From contig NC_063259.1 of NCBI RefSeq assembly GCF_019578655.1, positions 1,414,001-1,478,000 on the forward strand: a stretch of 64,000 nucleotides of DNA, in the 5' to 3' direction. The DNA is from Ricinus communis. Taxonomy: Eukaryota > Streptophyta > Magnoliopsida > Malpighiales > Euphorbiaceae. The translations under genes and the position numbers were made by a program. The notes under the pieces were generated by a model. It worked only from the letters and a program-made list of their open reading frames with translations, was not told where the DNA came from and searched no databases. Positions 62,815-64,000 of this stretch are shown piece by piece. The stretch's first letter is position 1; the number at the start of each line of letters is the position of its first letter.

Positions 62815-63499
62815 TCTGTTTATGGGCGCTGCATCAGAGAAGGAGGATGGACATAGGATATGTGTTAGCCAGGCAGTGCAAGACTGTCATTGGGGACCAG
62901 AAGAAGACTTGGATCTGTTTCGGACCTTATTTGACTAGGATTGCTAGGAGGATGGAGCTGCTAGACACAAATCAGTTGGATGAGTTGACGCTTGTAGGTG
63001 AGATGATCCCTACTGGCCTATCCATAATGCAGGATATGAGGATGATCACCCGGTGGACAGGGCCCCTAGGGCCAGAATACAAACTTATTCGGTCAATAGC
63101 CCGGCTGCTCAGGAGGAGCAGGGGGAGCACCCCAGACCTACAGAAATTCCTGTCTCCTCTCGACCTTCATCCTCGTTAGCTCCTTGGCCGTCTAGTATGC
63201 AAATTGATGAGCTGACTGCAAAATTTGATCGGATCACCGACATGCAGCAATAGCACATAGATAGCCTCAACAGGTTTGAGCAGGAGGTTCGAGCGCAGTT
63301 CCAGCATTTTGATACTATACAGAGGCAGATTCTGGGTCTGCTAAATAGGCAATTGGCCCAGGGAGACAGGATAGAGGCAGCCTTGCAGAAGAATAGGACA
63401 AACGAGTTTGACTTCAATGATTTTGATCAATTATTCTCACCTCCAGCTAGCAATAATGAACCTTCTCCAGCAGCACCACCTTCACCACCACCAGCCTAG
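62815..63499 (+). pseudogene. Athila ORF2, 3' part
   Basis: Continues the ORF cut at 53360: FCLWALHQRRRMDIGYVLAR, then WICFGPYLTRIARRMELLDT and MIPTGLSIMQDMRMITRW, conserved parts of the putative plant transposon protein family. A frameshift near 63055-63100 leads to a Pro/Ser-rich stretch, a predicted coiled-coil-like segment (ELTAKFDRITDMQQ, stop, HIDSLNRFEQEVRAQFQ, IQRQILGLLNRQLAQ) and a Pro-rich end at TAG 63497. The combined length with 52679-53360 is about 450 codons, normal for the family. Confidence 0.8.
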
Positions 63500-64000
63500 C
63501 AAGATGAGTAGGGCAGTATCTCTTTTTCTTTTTGAGTACTTAATAGCTTCCCAACTTTCTTTTACACTGTGGACAGTGTGTCCTTCAAGTGTGGGGTAAG
63601 TAAGCCGTTATTATGGCTTTTCTTTTTCTTATGTTTTTCGATTGTTATTTATTGTATTATTGATGATGTATATATTTAGGATACTTAGGATGTTTATTAG
63701 CTTTTTATTTATCTTCGAAAGATTGATAGTTATGATTACGAGCATGAGATTTTTCCTCCTTGTTGTTTGTTGCTTTTGGAATATTATTGAGTAGTTTTTA
63801 ATTTATCATAGTAGATGGGTTAAACTAGTGTTCCTTGACCATTCTTTAAGTTAGTAATTTGAATTTGATTAGTTGTTGTGTTTTATGTATGAATTGATTA
63901 AGTAATGATTTGAGTGATGGGGTTTGGACACCTTATGCAAATAAACACACTTAAATTGTGAGTTTTTGAACCTAATTGAGCATACATCATAAATGCTCCT
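63500..64000 (+). other. Athila 3' untranslated region
   Basis: T-rich sequence after ORF2, including GTCCTTCAAGTGTGGGGTAAG, a phrase typical of Athila 3' ends. It does not match the 5' LTR at 44589, so the 3' LTR lies beyond the window. No ORF is supported. Confidence 0.6.

Larger units (their letters stand above)
44589..64000 (+). mobile_element. Athila-type Ty3/gypsy retrotransposon, decayed, 3' end outside window
   Basis: Order: LTR, PBS of the tRNA-Asp type usual in Athila, gag, protease, reverse transcriptase, RNase H, integrase, a spacer, then a separate ORF2 interrupted by a 9449-bp younger element. The 3' LTR is not reached. Coding regions are recognisable throughout but carry about two dozen in-frame stops and several frameshifts, and one reverse-transcriptase catalytic Asp codon reads as Asn. 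Without the insert, at least 10 kb of the element is present. Confidence 0.9.

Overview
This window is repeat-dominated plant nuclear DNA with no convincing host gene. The evidence is the set of plant-type LTR retrotransposons: primer-binding sites matching initiator tRNA-Met, Ty3/gypsy chromovirus pol with a C-terminal chromodomain, an Athila-type gag-pol plus extra ORF, and Tat-like and Copia-like LTRs. The AT-rich composition and dense nesting suggest heterochromatin, probably pericentromeric, of a dicot. I cannot name the species.

Layout. (1) 1-31106 is one tandem array, open at the left edge, of about 600 monomers of 39 bp. These are organised into higher-order repeats of 10 monomers (about 388 bp) or 11 monomers (about 427 bp). 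(2) The array is split at 1698-9238 by a non-autonomous, chromovirus-derived LTR element with 2.9-kb LTRs and a 1.7-kb non-coding interior. Its 5-bp target duplication sits inside one monomer, and removing the element restores exactly 39 bp. (3) 31107-32552 holds a degenerate minus-strand ORF of unknown family. (4) 32553-40944 is a nested inverted arrangement: two Copia-like LTRs pointing outward enclose two Tat-like LTRs pointing inward, with scraps of gag and integrase. (5) 40945-43116 is the non-coding interior of the right-hand Copia-like element. (6) 43117-44495 is a minus-strand solo LTR of Athila type. (7) 44589 to beyond 64000 is a plus-strand Athila element (LTR, PBS, gag, pol, spacer, ORF2) with many stop codons. 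(8) Inside its ORF2, at 53361-62809, lies a younger minus-strand chromovirus (Tekay/Del type) with a perfect CGTAT target duplication and LTRs about 98.5% alike, yet with broken coding regions.

None of the retrotransposon coding regions is intact. The most novel feature is the 39-bp/388-bp hierarchical array. Because 39 bp is 13 codons, two plus-strand frames stay open over long stretches, which gives many spurious ORFs. Coordinates were read by eye. LTR ends supported by target duplications or a PBS should be exact or nearly so; other boundaries are approximate and marked as such.
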